Positions 10,943-22,749 of a stretch of DNA of 64,000 nucleotides are shown piece by piece. The notes below the pieces were generated by a model. The model worked only from the letters and a program-made list of their open reading frames with translations, made no database searches and was not told the DNA's origin. The position numbers and the translations under genes are program-made. Source of the stretch: Bettongia penicillata ogilbyi (Eukaryota > Chordata > Mammalia > Diprotodontia > Potoroidae); assembly GCA_023548195.1 (NCBI GenBank), contig JAJHZJ010000694.1, forward strand, positions 930,001-994,000, in the 5' to 3' direction. How positions within the stretch are numbered: position 1 is the stretch's first letter; each line of letters begins with the position of its first letter.

Positions 10943-11884
10943 CTCCAAAGCAAGCCCCAAATTGGTTTAAACGCAAGAAAGAAGTCAGCATTTGCAGAAT
11001 CCTTTTCAGGGTCCAGTTCATGTTTCCGAGGCTGACTTTTCTCAGCTAGGATGTTGAGGCAGTTAAAGAATTTGAAGAAATGTAGCCAGACTGAGAATAA
11101 CACTGCAATCTGAAATGCCAGCTCAAGTGTCATGGGACACATATCTAGCTCAATGAAAATTAACTTCTCCCTAGAATAACGATTAGATAATGCTAAATGT
11201 ATTGTGGTGCTCAGTGGGCAGCATAGGCGGGCAACTGACAACTTGTTTGTAAGGTTTAAAAAAAAATTCACATTATTTGTGTCAGATCTAATCTCAGTGG
11301 AAATTTGTTTTTTAAGAACCAATAAATATTGTATATTCACGGGATCATAGATTTAGTCATTGAAGAGATATTATTCATTTTCCTGGCTTCCTCCCCACAG
11401 ATGACAGTCTGCTATACTGCTATGCTTTTGCCAGGGTTGATCCCCCTCAACTTTCCTCAGCCCCCAAGGCTCTTTCTCCTTACTTCTCCCTCTTGAAATT
11501 CCTACGTGTTCCACCTCTTTCACAAAGTCTTTCTGTGGGTTGCTAAAACTTCCTTCCTGTATTTTGTATTTATTTAGCTGGTTATCCATTGTTTCCTCAC
11601 AAAAGAATTTGAATTCATCAACAGCAAGGACAATTTTATTTTTCTTCTTTTCTTGATCAGCCAAGCATATAGTTCCAGGTATCTGGTAGGTGCTGAATAA
11701 GTGTTTGATGAACCTAATTGAATTATAAACGAGGAAACTCAGGCCCAGAGTAGTTGCTGACTTTGCCCAAGGTCACAGAGGTCATAAATAGCAGAGCTAG
11801 AATTTTGAAAACAGATTTAGCATCCTTTCCATCATGTCATACTGTCTTTCATAACAATTCTTGGTTTTTTTTTGGAAAAAAGAA

Positions 11885-12320
11885 AGGAAACAAGCATTTA
11901 TTAACCACCTACTATGGACTAGGACTCAGGGGTGGAGAACCAGTGGTTTCAAGACCACATGTGGCCTTCTAGGTCCTTGGGTGTGGCTTTTAGACGGAGT
12001 CTAAAATTTTGTAGAACAAATCCTTTTATTAAGGGGATTTGTTCTGTGAAGTTTGGATTCAAGGGGTGGCACTTGAGGACCTAGAGGGTCCTCACCTGTA
12101 CTGTGCTCACTGCTTTATAAATATTATCACATTTGGTCTTCCCAACAGTCCTAGGAGATAGAAGGTATTGTCCCCATTGTACAATTTAGGAAACTAAGGC
12201 AGAGATTAAATGACTCTGCCCAGGATCACACAGCTAATAAGTGTCTGAGATGAGATTTGAACTCAGATTTTCCTACTTCCAAGCCCAGCACTTTATTCAC
12301 TGTACCATCTAGTTGCTTCT
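11885..12320 (-). mobile_element. MIR-type SINE split by the TIR element at 11,936-12,100
   Basis: The left part, 11,890-11,935 (catttattaaccacctacta), and the right part, 12,101-12,320 (ctgtgctcactgctttataa to cactgtaccatctagttg), are contiguous in the family consensus. This gives the order of insertion: SINE first, TIR element later. Confidence 0.65.
11936..12100. mobile_element. Palindromic nonautonomous DNA transposon (hAT-like?)
   Basis: The left part (accacatgtggccttctagg) is mirrored by the right part (cttgaggacctagagggtcc). The centre contains aaatccttttattaagggga. It is inserted within a MIR-type SINE whose halves lie at 11,890-11,935 and 12,101-12,320. Class is inferred from the ends; the target duplication is unclear. 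Confidence 0.65.
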
Positions 12321-12574
12321 TTGGATAGCACTGAGTGAGATGGTTACTCTGAATTTGGACTCAGAGTGATACCAAAACATGTAGCAGCAACCATTCTCTA
12401 ACATACTCTTTTCTTTCTTATAACATTTATTAAGCTTTTATTGTGTGCAAGGCACTGAGCTGGGCAATGGGGAAGATATAACATTTTCATTAGGCATGCT
12501 CATGGCTCTTGCAATTTACAGTAGAGTGGTAAGTTTTCTCGTTCAGTGGATAGAAACAACTACAAAGCAAAATA

Positions 12575-12743
12575 ATGCATTTGTATATCGAAGACAATTC
12601 TGGGAGAGTGGGAGGATGAAAGGAGAGAGGAAAGAGCTGTTTGCTTGATTAATATAGAGTGCCCTAGAGATAAGAACTCTTGGGCCACTGTGGGATCTCT
12701 TCTTGTTTGCTGGTATGACATAACAGAGGAATAGAGGAACCAA
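12575..12743 (-). repeat. Right arm of a second inverted duplication
   Basis: The reverse complement matches 10,769-10,942. There is no known repeat signature in the arms. Spacer about 1.6 kb. Confidence 0.82.
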
Positions 12744-13574
12744 GTTCTCAGCAATTTGGAAATCACCCTGGACTTAGTCGGAACTGGTTACCACCCTCGA
12801 GACCTTAGGCATGTGGATCTCAATTTCTTCATCTGAGAAAGGAAAGATTTGAATGAGATGACTTTTAGGGTTTCTTTCCTCTGTATAGTCTACTTGTTTC
12901 TATGAATAAAAGACAAAATATACAATGATCTCAACTACTTAATACAACCAACTAAAAACAACCAAACTTGCTAAATCTTGACTGATGCTTAGGGAAGTTG
13001 GAAAAATAAATGTTACTGTCTTTTTTCCCTTCTTGGTCTATTCCTGTGATATTAGAGTTGTAATTTAGAGTAGTGGGTTCCCTAGAAATGGGGGGGTACT
13101 AATCCCCCATCTAAAGGGGTCATCGATCTATCGTCTTTCATTCCAGTTACATAATTGGCCCAGTTTTTTTCTGGTTTTATATACATCCTTCACATTGCTT
13201 TATGCAGCAACCACCTTAAACGCTGTTCCCATCCCCAGTTATTTTATTTCCCTTTGAATTGCTTAAAATTCTGAAATCACAGTATTTTATGATTTCAAGA
13301 CACGGAGAAGCATCAGAATATTGGAAATAAAGAGATGGATTTTTAGAAGCAACTAATAGTTTGATATCATTGAAAAAATTGCCAAGTATCTTAATTGATG
13401 TGATCAATAACTTGGTCATTTGTCCTCCTCATGTACTTAGCATACCATTTGTGTTGGTTCTCTGTGTACATTTTTCTTACCACCATTTTGTTGTGGATGG
13501 GCAGTCATTGCAATCATTCAGGCATTCACTCAATATCATGTTTTATTTTCTTGTTGTTATTGTTTTTGTATCAT

Positions 13575-13805
13575 TTCAATCCTATCTGACTCTCCATGAC
13601 CACATTTGGGATTTTCTCAGCAAAAATACTGGAGTGGTTTGCCATTTCTTTCTCCAGCTCATTTGACAGATGAGAAACTGAGGCACACAGCTACGTGACT
13701 TGCCCAGGGTTGGGCAGTTCATACGTGTCAGAGGCCAGATTTGAACCCCCAAAGATGAGTATTCCTGACTCTAGGACCTGTTCTCTATCCACTGTACCAC
13801 CCACC
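13575..13805 (-). mobile_element. Marsupial tRNA-type SINE, inverted
   Basis: The reverse complement of the family at 10.4 kb: tail from cctatctgactctccatgac through actggagtggtttgccattt, core ctgaggcacacagctacgtg, head ctatccactgtaccaccc. Confidence 0.82.
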
Positions 13806-13849
13806 TGCCTCCTTACCACCCCCACTAGACACTAAACTCTACATGCAGA

Positions 13850-14340
13850 TTGAGTTGCAAATCCATTTTTTGCCTAGTACAATGTTTACACACAGTAGGT
13901 CCTCAGGATGACTTGTTGAATGAATGCAAGTCTTAGTTCTACAAGAAGAGTCCAAACTCACTGGAGGAAGGGATAGTTAATCAAATGACAAGTATTTATT
14001 AAATGCTTCCAGATTCTACACTAAGCACTGATGAGACAAAGAAAAAGCAAGGCTAGTCTTGTCCTGGAGGAGCTTACGTGCTAGTGGTGTCATACACTTC
14101 TTGTATCTTCCACAGTGCCTAGTAGAGTGTTGTGTGCATACAAAGTGCTTCAGAAATACTTGCAGACTGTCTTATTTCTAGAGAGTGAAGAAATAAATAT
14201 TGTACCCTTGTCTTGAGGCATATCACCCTGAACAATTCATAGGACATCTTGTCAAGAGCATGAACTCTGCTGTCCCTGTGTGCCCTCCAGTGCACCACTC
14301 CCTACATATAATGGGTGCTTAATAAATGTTTGTTGAGAGA
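13850..14340 (+). mobile_element. Cluster of L2 3' ends with an intervening MIR3-like SINE
   Basis: Three short units: an L2 tail at 13,850-13,925 (cacacagtaggtcctcagga), a MIR3-like unit at 13,990-14,085 (agtatttattaaatgcttcc, later tcctggaggagcttacgtgc), and further L2-type tails up to 14,335 (gggtgcttaataaatgtttg). An A run follows at 14,370-14,385. Confidence 0.6.
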
Positions 14341-14983
14341 ATGTAGGGGAATATACTTTTGGATTACCAAAAAAAAAAAAAAAAAGAGAGGCTTTCTGAA
14401 GACACAGTACTAAAAGAAAAATTCCAAGTCCTGGAAGTTGCCTCAGTTCAATTAATAAGCTTCCCTACTTGAGTACTTGAGGCATTTGGGAATAGTTGAT
14501 GAGCCAGTGAGTTGAGGTCAAAGGACAGCCAAATAACGATTCTTCCATTTAGCAGGAAAATCGGAACCCTATTTGTGTGATAGCTAAAGTGTCTAAGAGG
14601 CCAGCTATTCCAGGAATCACTGGGGAAGAGCTCCTTTCCTATGGGTTCCTGGAACAATTTCTCTCTTAGGAGTTTGATCTCAGACTTTGCAGGATTAGAA
14701 CTCCACGGAGCAGCAGTAAATGTTACAACATTCCATTGAGATTATCCTTCTGGGAAGGGGGTTGAACTTTGGGCTCTTATTGAGCCTGCCAGGTCAGAAC
14801 TGTGGCTGCTAACTTTCTTCCTGCCTTAATATTTATCTTCCATCCCAAAGAGTAGAACCCATTCTCTTTCAAAGAAAATATAATGTGTTAGGTTCCAGAA
14901 AGTTTGCCTCACTGTCTCCAGAACAGTATTTACATGCTTTTTATATTTGTATTTGTTTTCTCTAGCACTGCTCAGGGATGTAG

Positions 14984-15098
14984 TTCCTTCCTTCCTTTCT
15001 TCCTTCCTTCCTTCCTTCCTTCCTTCCTTCCTTCCTTCCTTCCTTCCTTCCTTCCTTCCTTCCTTCCTTCCTCCCTCCCTCCCTCCCTCTCTCTCTCA
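14984..15098. repeat. (CCTT)n then (CCCT)n and (CT)n microsatellite
   Basis: More than 20 nearly pure tetranucleotide units followed by a CCCT and CT degeneration. Long overlapping Ser/Leu/Pro frames across it are artefacts of the repeat. Confidence 0.97.
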
Positions 15099-15399
15099 AC
15101 ATAAAAAATCAATGGCCCTTTTACTTTAAAAATGTTATTTTTCAATACATTCTTTTCCTTCTGCTATTGAACTCTTTTTTGTAACAAAGGTACATAGAAT
15201 CAGCTGAAAAAAGCAACCAAGTCCGATAAGGTGTCAACGTGTGCAGCGTTACACATCCCTAGACTCCCACCTCCCTATCTACAAGAAAGATAAGTTTTAC
15301 ATCTTCTACTTTCTGGATCCAAAATTCTTCATTACAATTAATCAACGTTCAGCCTCCTCAGTATTGCTTTGGTTTGTTTTATTGTAATCTACAGACATC

Positions 15400-15484
15400 A
15401 CATATAGATGCATATATATACATATATATACACACACACATATATATATATATATACATACACATGCATATACATACATATATG
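15400..15484. repeat. (TA)n/(CA)n alternating purine-pyrimidine tract
   Basis: Mixed CATATA and CACACA units over about 85 nt, an alternating tract able to adopt non-B forms. Confidence 0.9.
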
Positions 15485-15599
15485 CAGCCCATCAAGATTC
15501 TAGGGTATCCTGAGAGATTGAGGTATCCTTTCCATCAGCTTGAGCCCCCAACATCTATGTTGAGGGACCCCCCCCCAGCATGCCAGTTCCAATTAAGTA

Positions 15600-16200
15600 C
15601 ATAACACCTAGTTGTTTGATCAGAGGATATTTACTTGAACAAATATACAAATATACCTTAAGGTCATATTCTCCTTCATCTACCTCAGGCTCCAGGTAGG
15701 GTAGGGTAGGCTTATGACATAATTCAATTCCTGAAGAGCACTGGTTCCATCCAATTCATATTTGTATTTGGGATAACTGTTGGATGAGTCCTTGTGCCTT
15801 CTCCAGCTGGGCTGGGGTCCTAAAGGTTATTCCCACAGGTCACTCCTTGTTCACTGAGGCATCAACGCAACACTAGTTATAAAACTCAGCCTCTGGAACA
15901 TGGGAATTCCATGACACATTTTTAGACCTTTCAGAATTCAAAATTGGAAGCCTAGCTCCCTTCACCTAGAATGGAAAAGCACAAGTGCAGAGGCCAAGGG
16001 CCAAGGCCCATTCACTCAGTCTGACCTCAGAGGGAAAGAAGCCCCCAAGGACTTTCCCATGATCTCCCACTGGATAGTGTGAGCAAAGAGTGACCAAGCT
16101 CCCCAAGAGTAAAGGAGGCAAAAGAGGCTGTGGTAGATATTTACCAGCCTATTGGAATGGTGCCACAGACAATCAAAGAGCATCTTCCTCAATGTGTTGT
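15600..16200. other. Unassigned noncoding stretch (LTR-like?)
   Basis: About 600 nt without gene or recognised repeat signature; GC content is higher than the flanks. Possibly a solo LTR of an old retroelement; no ends were found. Confidence 0.2.
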
Positions 16201-16254
16201 TAGCACATAGGAACTAGCTAAAATTATAGAATGTCTACATATGTTTCACAGTTT

Positions 16255-16440
16255 CAATAATAATAATTATTAATAATTATATATAATAATAATAATAGTT
16301 AGGGATAATTAATAATAACAGCTAGCATTTATAAAGTGCTTTAAGATTTGTGGAATAGTTTACAAATATTATCTCATTTTAGTCTCACAACTCTAAAAGG
16401 TAGGAACTTTTATTGTTCCCTCTTTACAAAAGAATACTGA
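16255..16440 (+). repeat. AAT-rich tract followed by a MIR3-like unit
   Basis: Imperfect AAT/ATA repetition at 16,255-16,320, then gctagcatttataaagtgct and tttacaaatattatctcatt, a common SINE segment. Confidence 0.65.
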
Positions 16441-16614
16441 CCTTGAGAAAGTAGACCTGGATTCTAGTTCTTCTAGCTCTGCTTCAGCCACTTACTTGGT
16501 GGCTGATGATTGGCACCATTTCTGTAGTTATAGATAGTATATAGATAGTGACATTGAAGTCTGGCCTTTCTTGAGTCTCCTTCCTCCCCTCTCAGATGGG
16601 CTTAAGAAATACTT

Positions 16615-19600
16615 ATACAGAGGATTCTGGGAGAATGGCTAAGTGGGTCAGAAAATTCCAAGCTCTAAGATTTCCCCCTCAAAAGAAGTAAAATAGCACC
16701 TTAGGGCAAACAAAGTGTAGGTAAAAATAAATAAGAATAGGGGCCCAACCAGGTCTTCCTGGAACAATTTGAGATCAGAAGAAAAATCCCAGGATGAGGT
16801 TTGGATCCTGTGAGGAGTAAACACCTCCAGGCTAGGGTCAGCTGCAACCACAAGTGGCAAGCTGGGGGGCTGGTTGGTTCAAGAGACAGCCTCAGCCACA
16901 GATGCAGAAACTTCTACTCCAGTCCAGTGAAGGAAGTTGGGTGTCTGAGCCCAGGAGGATCAAGGGAACTTCTGCTGGGAAGGGTGAGGGGATGGGAAAG
17001 AATCAGCCCCAGCCCAGTGAGAGCAGAAGCAGTCGGGCAGAAAGCCCCTGGCTGTGAGCACCTACAGGAGGTTGGAGGTTTGGTTTTGGTTCCAGGCTGG
17101 AGGGGAGAACTGAGAGCTGGGGTGAAAGGCACCATCCCCAATGCCCCAGGGTTAAGTTATTACCACAAAATTCCCCGGGGAAAAAAGAAAGAATCCAACC
17201 ATAAAAAGCTATCATGGGTATAGAGATGACTGGGGTTCATCTTCAGAGAAGGATATTGAAGCCAAGAAACCCCCAAAGAGTAACATCCAATGGTCACCTG
17301 CCCAAACAGAATTCACAGAAGATCTTTAAAAAGTCTCTAAATAGCAAATGACAGAGATAGAGGAAAAACAAAAAAAATAATAATCTAAGAACAGCAAGAA
17401 GATTATAAAAGTCAACCAATTAGAAAAGGAGATCCAATGAACAGGGAATTTTCAGAGGAAGAAATTAAAGCTATCTAAAGGCATATGAAAAAATGCTCTA
17501 AATCACTATTGATTAGAGAGATGCAAATCAAAACAACTCTGAGGTACAACATCATACCTATCAGACTGGCTAACATGACAAAACAGGAAGATGATAAATG
17601 TTGGAGAAGATGTGGGAGAGTTGGAACACTAATTCATTGTTGGTGGAGCTGTGAGCTGATCCAACCATTTTGGAGAGCAATTTGGAACTATGCCCAAAGG
17701 GCTACAAAAATATGCATATGCTTTGACCCAGCAATATTGCTTCTGGGACTCTATCCCAAAGAGATCATAGAAAGGGGAAAGGGTCCCACATATATAAAAA
17801 TATTTACAGTAGCTCTCTTTGTGGTGGCCAAAAACAGGAAATCAAGGAGATGCCCATCAATTGGGGAATGGCTGACAAGTTGGGGTACATGAATGTGATG
17901 TAATGCTATTGTGCCATGAGAAACAATGAACAGGAAGACTTCAGAGAGACTTGGAAAGACTTATATGAACTGATGCTGAGTGAAAGGAGCAGAACTAGGA
18001 GAACTTTATACACAGCAACAACCACAGTGTGTGAGGAATTTTTCAGGTAGACTTAGTACTTCATTGAAGTGCATGGACTTAAATAATTCCCAATGGTCTC
18101 TTGAGGCAAAATGCCTTCCACATCCAGAGAAAGAACTATGGAATTCAATTGCAGAATGAAGCAGATCATTTTCTTTTGTATTATGTTTTGGTTTGTTTTA
18201 TGATTTCTCCCATTCATTTTAATTCTTCTATGCAACATGACAAAGGTGAAAATGTATTTAATAGGAATGTATGTGTATAACTTATATAAAACTGTATGCT
18301 GTCTCAGGGAGGGAGTGGGGAGGTAGGGAGGTAGGGAGAAAGGGGGTGAGGGAGAGGAAAAATCTAAGATATAAGGAACTGATTGTAGAACACTGAAAAC
18401 AAATGATAATAATAATTTTTAAAAAAAGAAATCTATGGACTTAAAAAATTTCCAATGGACTCGAGATAAAATGTCCTCCACATCCAGAGGAAAAAACTAT
18501 GGAATTGGATCAGAGACAGAACAGACCATTTTCATTTGTATTATGTTTCATTTTATGATTTCTCCCATTCATTTGAATTCTTCTATGCTACATGCATTTA
18601 ATAGAAATGTACATGTAGAACTCATATAAGACTGTATGCCATCTCAGAAAGGGAGTGGGGAGGGAGGGGAGAATGACAGGAAGGGAGTGGAAAAAAATCT
18701 GAGATATATGGAAGTGATTGTCAAACACTGAAAACAAAGTAAATCAATTTTAAAAAAAGAAAAAAGAAAAGGAGATCCAGAATCTTAAAAAAAGGAGACT
18801 TTGAAAATTAGAATTAGGCAAGGCAAAGGCAGTGGAATTGTAAGAGATCAAGAAATAATTAAACAAAATATGAATAACGAACAAATAGAAAAGAACATGA
18901 AGCATCTTATAAGGAAAACAACAGATTTGGAGAATAGATTAAGAAGAGAAAAACAAAAATATTCAAACCAACTCAAAGTTATGATCAAAATAAGAATCTT
19001 GACATAATAATACAAGAAATAATTGAAGAAAATTGTCCTGAAGTATTAGAACAAGGGGGGAAAGTAGAAATGGAAAAAAAATCCATCCATCCCTAACTAA
19101 AAGTGATCCTATGAGGAAAATTCATAGGAATGTCATAGTCAAATTCAAGCCGCCCCCCAGCTCAAGGATAAAATACTAAAAGTGACAAAAATAAAACAGT
19201 TTAAATATGATGGTGCCACAAATAGAATCATGGAAGACCTAGAAGCAGAGACCTTAAAGGACCTTAGGTCTTGGAACACTATATATTGAAGAGAAAAAGA
19301 ACTGGGGCTCTGGCTGAAAATATCATACCCAGCAAAGTTAAGCATAATCATGAATGAAAAAAAAAGACATTTGATCAACTGTCAGACTTTCAAAGCTTTG
19401 TGGGAAAAACACTTGAAGATTTGACATACAAGAGCCAAGAGAAATATAATGGACCTACAAAAGACTGATTTTAAGGGATTGATTCATAAGGACAGACTGT
19501 TTACTTTTTATATATGTAAAATTTTATATATATATGTATATGTATTCTCTTCAAAATATATAAGATTCTTTTTAATAATTGGGTAGCTCATAAGAAAGAT

Positions 19601-20485
19601 TGAGGAAAACCTGAGTATGATATGAATTTAAAAAGTAAATTAAGGAACATCTAAAAAGAGTAATGATTTTATACAAATGAGGTACAAGAGGTGGAATTGA
19701 TATGTAGGAATTAGATGGGGGAGAAGGCCTGGTAATTCTGGTAACCTACTTTCATCAGGAATGGGTTTAAGAGGGAACAATATATATATTTAGAAGAGTA
19801 TAAAAGTCTTCTAAATTCATAAGAAATAAAATAGTAAGGGCATAGGGAGCGGGAAGAGGACAAGGGAGGGCTCTTCAGAGGGGAGGGTGAGAGAATAAGT
19901 AAAAGGGGGTGTAGAAGAGTGTTTAGATTTATGGGAATGGGAGGGTAGTGGAGGGATCCTTGGAGGGGGGGTGGGTAAGTAATAAGAGGGCAAAGTAGCA
20001 GGTAGAAGTGAAGTAGAGGAGGCAGGAGGGATAGGAAATAAGAGATATGTACAAACATAAAAACAGGAGGAGTAAAATTTGTTTGGAAAAATATGTATAT
20101 ATATGGATTTCTTTATGTGCATGTATGTATCTATAGCTATAGAGAAACATATCCAAACTTAATTGTAGCCTTGAGGGGAGGGAAGGGGAAAAAAAGAACA
20201 AAGTAAAAATGTACACAGCAGAAAACAAAACAAAACTTACAAGAAAGCAAAGATGGACAGTTCTCACCATAAAATGTATTATTTATCCTACAGACTTTCT
20301 TGAAATGAAAATTTGTTATTATATATTTTGAATCCTCTTATGTTCTGCTATCCACATGACATGCTTTTTTTTTTCCTTTTTCCTTTCTATTTAACTTCTA
20401 ATATTTAAATTTATGATATGTTTTTGAATTTTTCCTCAATTCTGTATTTCTGTTCTGGCACTTGAGTCTAAAATAAAATTTAAAA
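16615..20485 (+). mobile_element. HAL1-like (half-L1) retroposon, near full length, interrupted
   Basis: The 5' end begins with an L1-type leader (aggattctgggagaatggct, near 16,620). The 3' end is A-rich (aaataaaatttaaaaaag) at about 20,485. The element carries a degraded ORF1-like frame, for example about 19,000-19,150 reading IIQEIIEENCPEVLEQGGKV, and there is no ORF2 of its own, as in HAL1 elements. The host sequence is 16,615-17,436 plus 18,765-20,485, about 2.5 kb without the nested insert, which is the usual HAL1 size. An 11-bp target-site duplication aagaaatactt is seen at 16,604-16,614 and 20,486-20,496. The region 19,820-20,050 is strongly purine-rich on the + strand. It is inactive. 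Confidence 0.75.
17437..18764 (+). mobile_element. 5'-truncated L1 with two tandem 3' tails, nested in the HAL1-like element
   Basis: A 15-bp perfect target-site duplication agaaaaggagatcca flanks it at 17,422-17,436 and 18,765-18,779, and the host sequence resumes exactly there. The frame 17,485-17,892 encodes the C-terminal end of L1 ORF2p, including the Cys-rich CWRRCGRVGTLIHCWW motif and FDPAILLLGLYPKE. A 3'UTR follows to about 18,420, ending ctgaaaacaaatgataataa. A second copy of the 3'UTR end runs from about 18,431 to 18,750, then an A-rich tail. The ORF2 end has decayed but is still readable, so the insertion is moderately young. Confidence 0.85.
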
Positions 20486-20589
20486 AAGAAATACTTTCTA
20501 ATCTGAAGAGTTGTGATAAAGAACAAATATAGCAATATATAAGAAACATTTTGTAAGTTACAAAATAATAGAGCCATGTCTAAACTACC

Positions 20590-20730
20590 ATAGTCCAATA
20601 TTATCATTACCACTTTTATATCCTCGTCTTTGTTATTATTCCTACTTTACAGACAAGGCAAAGGTGAAACTAGGTCACTTTTCCAGGGCTAATAAGTGCA
20701 TCAACCTTCCTGAGACTATCTCCAGGCAAA
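20590..20730 (-). mobile_element. MIR, inverted, partial
   Basis: Reads actttacagacaaggcaaag, then acttttccagggctaataag. Confidence 0.5.
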
Positions 20731-21149
20731 GAGAATCCACGTGAGGCCATCCACATGGACATTAGCAGGGAAGAGAAGGGTTTGAGCCATAGAACGAGTC
20801 AAGTGATTGTCGGATTCATTCTGCTCTCCTCATTGGCCCATTTCCATTTGCTAAGTAGCAATGCTTATGATTTTAATTCTGTCCCCACTTGAATTTCATC
20901 TGAATCAAAGGTCAGGAGCAGAAAATGCAAACAAGTATTCCCCTCCATCCCAGAGTCTGCTCACCATATTCTGCTCTCCTTCCTCTTGCACAAGTCCATT
21001 GGAAGAATTTCTGGGGCCAAACTTTCTGATCATTTTAGGTAAGCCAAACAATGACTGATCCCTTCCAATATTTGGACTTGGAGGTGGTATTTCCTCCATA
21101 TCATGAAATCTCTGAGAGTCAAGCAAAGGGTTTTCAGACAAAAGATATG

Positions 21150-21315
21150 ACTATGGTCGCTGGCATCTATAATACTAGAAGTTTAAAGCTCATCTACATT
21201 AACCCCAAGGTCCAGAGAAGTGAACAGATTTGCTTGTGGTCACATAGGCAGTGAATTTATAAAGGCCAGAATTAGAACCTAGATCTGACTAGCATTTTAA
21301 TATTCTCTCTCCCAG
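21150..21315 (-). mobile_element. MIR, inverted, degraded
   Basis: Reads taagtttaaag-type start, then aggtccagagaagtgaacag and gccagaattagaacctagat. Confidence 0.5.
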
Positions 21316-21803
21316 ACGATGCCATCTAGAGACTTGCCAATCTGACTCTACAGAGAATATCTCTAGCAAGAAGAACTAGATTGGATCTCAAATTCAGATG
21401 AACCTGCCAAACCCTTGTTACTACTCTGTAATACTAGGAGCGGGAAGGGTTCTATCGTTTTGGCAAGAGATAGAATCAATGAGAAAAACAGGAATCTGGG
21501 AAGAACGCAACTTGAAGTTTCTGAAGGACATTTTGGGCACACCTGGTATGTGACTGTCTTCCTTGACGTCACCACACAGCAACTGCTTTTGCATCCTGCT
21601 TTCCTCTATTATCCTCCCATGATCAACCAAGTGCAGCTGACCTGTGATGCTCCTGACATCATCTATTATTTGATTATCATCTATAACCTTTTTTATCTTT
21701 ATAATGGAAACTACCTTGTATGTAGGCTCTACCCAAATCTATCCTCATCTGTTACAACATTCATAGAAGACAGAAAAGTTTGGGTATGAGATTTGAAGCT
21801 ATA

Positions 21804-21880
21804 CAGGGTATCCCAAAAGTTTTAGAGCAGTTTAGATCTATTAAAATCACACTAAGACTTTCGAACACACTATTTCTAGA
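21804..21880 (+). mobile_element. Mariner-type terminal repeat relic
   Basis: Starts after TA with cagggtatcccaaaagtttt, typical of mariner ends, followed by agagcagtttagatctatta. The matching right end was not found, so it is a truncated copy or a single end. Confidence 0.55.
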
Positions 21881-22630
21881 TTTGATTTCCCTCAGCATAT
21901 ATGTGTTTTCTTATGTTGGTTTGCTTAGAAAATCTCTAGGATTTACTAGAAAAGTATGTAATTTCCTCCTGCTCTCATTCCCATAGTTACATGTCTCATT
22001 GCTGTTAGACATTGGTTAGCCAATAAAACGTATTTTGTGCAATTGCCAGATGGCTAAAGGGTTCTCTGAATCAGCGAGTAAGAAAGTCCCTTAAGAGTCA
22101 TTTCATTAACTTATTGGCAGAACCTATCTTGCAAGATATTTTACAGTAAAGATGATGCGTCAATCTTATAAAGGACAATTGTTTCTTTAGGGACACTGAT
22201 ATGAAATCCATCTCCTGGGTTGAAAATAGTGCCTTGGAAGAGAGATTCAACAAACTCTGTGGGCAGCAAGAGGTGATACTAGACAGGACACTATATCCAG
22301 AGTCATAAGAGCACAGGATCACAGACTGAGTCCTCAGGGATAATCTGGTTCATCCCTCTTATATTTTATAAATAAGACACAGATGTCTAGGGAAGTAAGT
22401 GTTCTGATCATGATCACAAATGGTATCCATTTGTTACCATTCAGTAAACCTATACAGTTAATAATACAGTAGAATGTTAGTTTATGACTAACCTGGTTGG
22501 ACGAGGAAAAGTTTTTTTGCAAAATTTGTCTTTCAGGACAAACAAAAATTCACAGTACGAATATCATGTTTGGACTTGAATGGCTTGCAAAGGGATGATG
22601 TTCAACTAGAGCAATGGGTTTTTTTTTTTA

Positions 22631-22749
22631 ACCTATATAAGATTGCACACTGTCTCAGGGAGGGAGGTGGAAGGGAAGGGGAGAAAATTTAAAACTTATA
22701 AAAGTGGTTGTTGAAAACTGAAAACAAATGAATTAATAAAAAAAAAAAC
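22631..22749 (+). mobile_element. L1 3' end fragment
   Basis: About 120 nt matching the tail of the L1 at 18.3 kb (cactgtctcagggaggga, then gttgaaaactgaaaacaaat) and ending in an A run. It is strongly 5'-truncated. A T run just precedes it; no clear target-site duplication was found. Confidence 0.7.

Noticed and set aside
14904..15129. Long overlapping open frames of Pro/Leu/Ser repeats
   Set aside because: They are translations of the CCTT microsatellite.
16801..17223. A 140-codon open frame on the + strand
   Set aside because: It lies in the L1-type leader of the HAL1-like element; low-complexity composition and no motif.
17485..17892. A 135-codon frame with a Cys/His motif
   Set aside because: Not a host gene: it is the C-terminus of L1 ORF2p in a 5'-truncated insertion.
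19711..20270. Three overlapping minus-strand open frames of 101-115 codons, Pro/Leu/Ser-rich
   Set aside because: They arise from the purine-rich 3' part of the HAL1-like element; no coding pattern, no splice or start context.
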